A stretch of 14,148 nucleotides of DNA from Clostridiales bacterium (GTDB taxonomy: Bacteria > Bacillota > Clostridia > Lachnospirales > Lachnospiraceae): the NCBI GenBank assembly GCA_019420405.1, contig JAHZHF010000050.1, positions 1-14,148 on the forward strand, in the 5' to 3' direction. The translations under genes and the position numbers were made by a program. Positions 14,074 through 14,148 of this stretch are shown here, one piece after another; within the stretch, counting starts at the first letter, position 1, and the number at the start of each line of letters is the position of its first letter. The notes under the pieces were generated by a model that searched no databases, was not told where the DNA came from, and saw only the letters and a program-made list of their open reading frames with translations.

Positions 14074-14148
14074 TAACAGTTCAGCCCGTGCCATTCGTAA
14101 AACCGCACTTCGTGCTTATTGTGGCTAACGCCACTGTTTTACTCATAG
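14074..14148 (-). repeat. dispersed repeat copy 2 with adjoining hairpins
   Basis: Positions 14074-14099, read on the minus strand, match 11232-11257 at 25 of 26 bases. Next to it are two perfect small hairpins, GCAC-TTC-GTGC (14105-14115) and GTGGC-TAAC-GCCAC (14121-14134), the first starting within six bases of the repeat. The unit lies about 85 bp upstream of the XRE gene and runs towards the edge of the window. No coding sequence is seen in it. The combination suggests a small palindromic element present in several copies in the genome. Confidence 0.6.

Noticed and set aside
13061..14128. 355-codon open frame on the plus strand opposite the XRE gene
   Set aside because: The opposite strand has a clear helix-turn-helix, a good ribosome binding site and charged helices; this frame is rich in His, Ser, Pro and Leu with no recognisable domain.

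Overview
The window looks like a chromosomal segment of a low-to-mid GC Firmicute, most likely a gut clostridium of the Lachnospiraceae type. This rests on strong AGGAGG ribosome binding sites, TTG as an occasional start codon, B. subtilis-like promoter and arginine-operator sequences, and gene families common in that group. No species can be named from the sequence alone.

Positions 83-10860 hold a cluster that fits import and breakdown of N-acetylgalactosamine (GalNAc), or a related amino sugar entering through the tagatose pathway. A leftward operon (10854 down to 6021) encodes all four parts of a mannose-family phosphotransferase system: EIIB, EIIC, EIID and EIIA. A membrane-anchored helical protein of unknown role sits between EIID and EIIA, and the operon ends with an AgaS-type sugar-phosphate isomerase/deaminase. 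A NagA/AgaA-type deacetylase lies at 3201-4340, with an unknown four-helix membrane protein downstream. It is transcribed away from a 390-residue AraC-family regulator that has an extra N-terminal domain. The two tagatose-bisphosphate aldolase subunits, GatZ/KbaZ and GatY/KbaY, are divergent around 1409-1662. The implied route is uptake as GalNAc-6-P, deacetylation to galactosamine-6-P, conversion by AgaS to tagatose-6-P, phosphorylation by a kinase not present here, and cleavage of tagatose-1,6-bisphosphate by GatYZ. A YajC-like small membrane protein lies between the PTS operon and the regulator.

Positions 10861-11402 form a divergent control region. It holds an extended -10 promoter for the PTS operon, two ArgR-box-like palindromes 30 bp apart, one copy of a dispersed repeat, and the promoter and leader of argG (argininosuccinate synthase, 11403-12635). 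argG ends in a clear stem-loop terminator followed by several perfect small hairpins. The last gene, on the minus strand (12845-13990), encodes an XRE-type DNA-binding protein with a helical-repeat tail. A second, inverted copy of the dispersed repeat lies just upstream of it, at the right edge of the window.

No rRNA, tRNA, CRISPR array or transposase gene was seen. The least explained items are the two unknown membrane proteins inside the sugar operons, the extra domain of the AraC regulator, the structured gatY leader and the palindromic repeats around argG.
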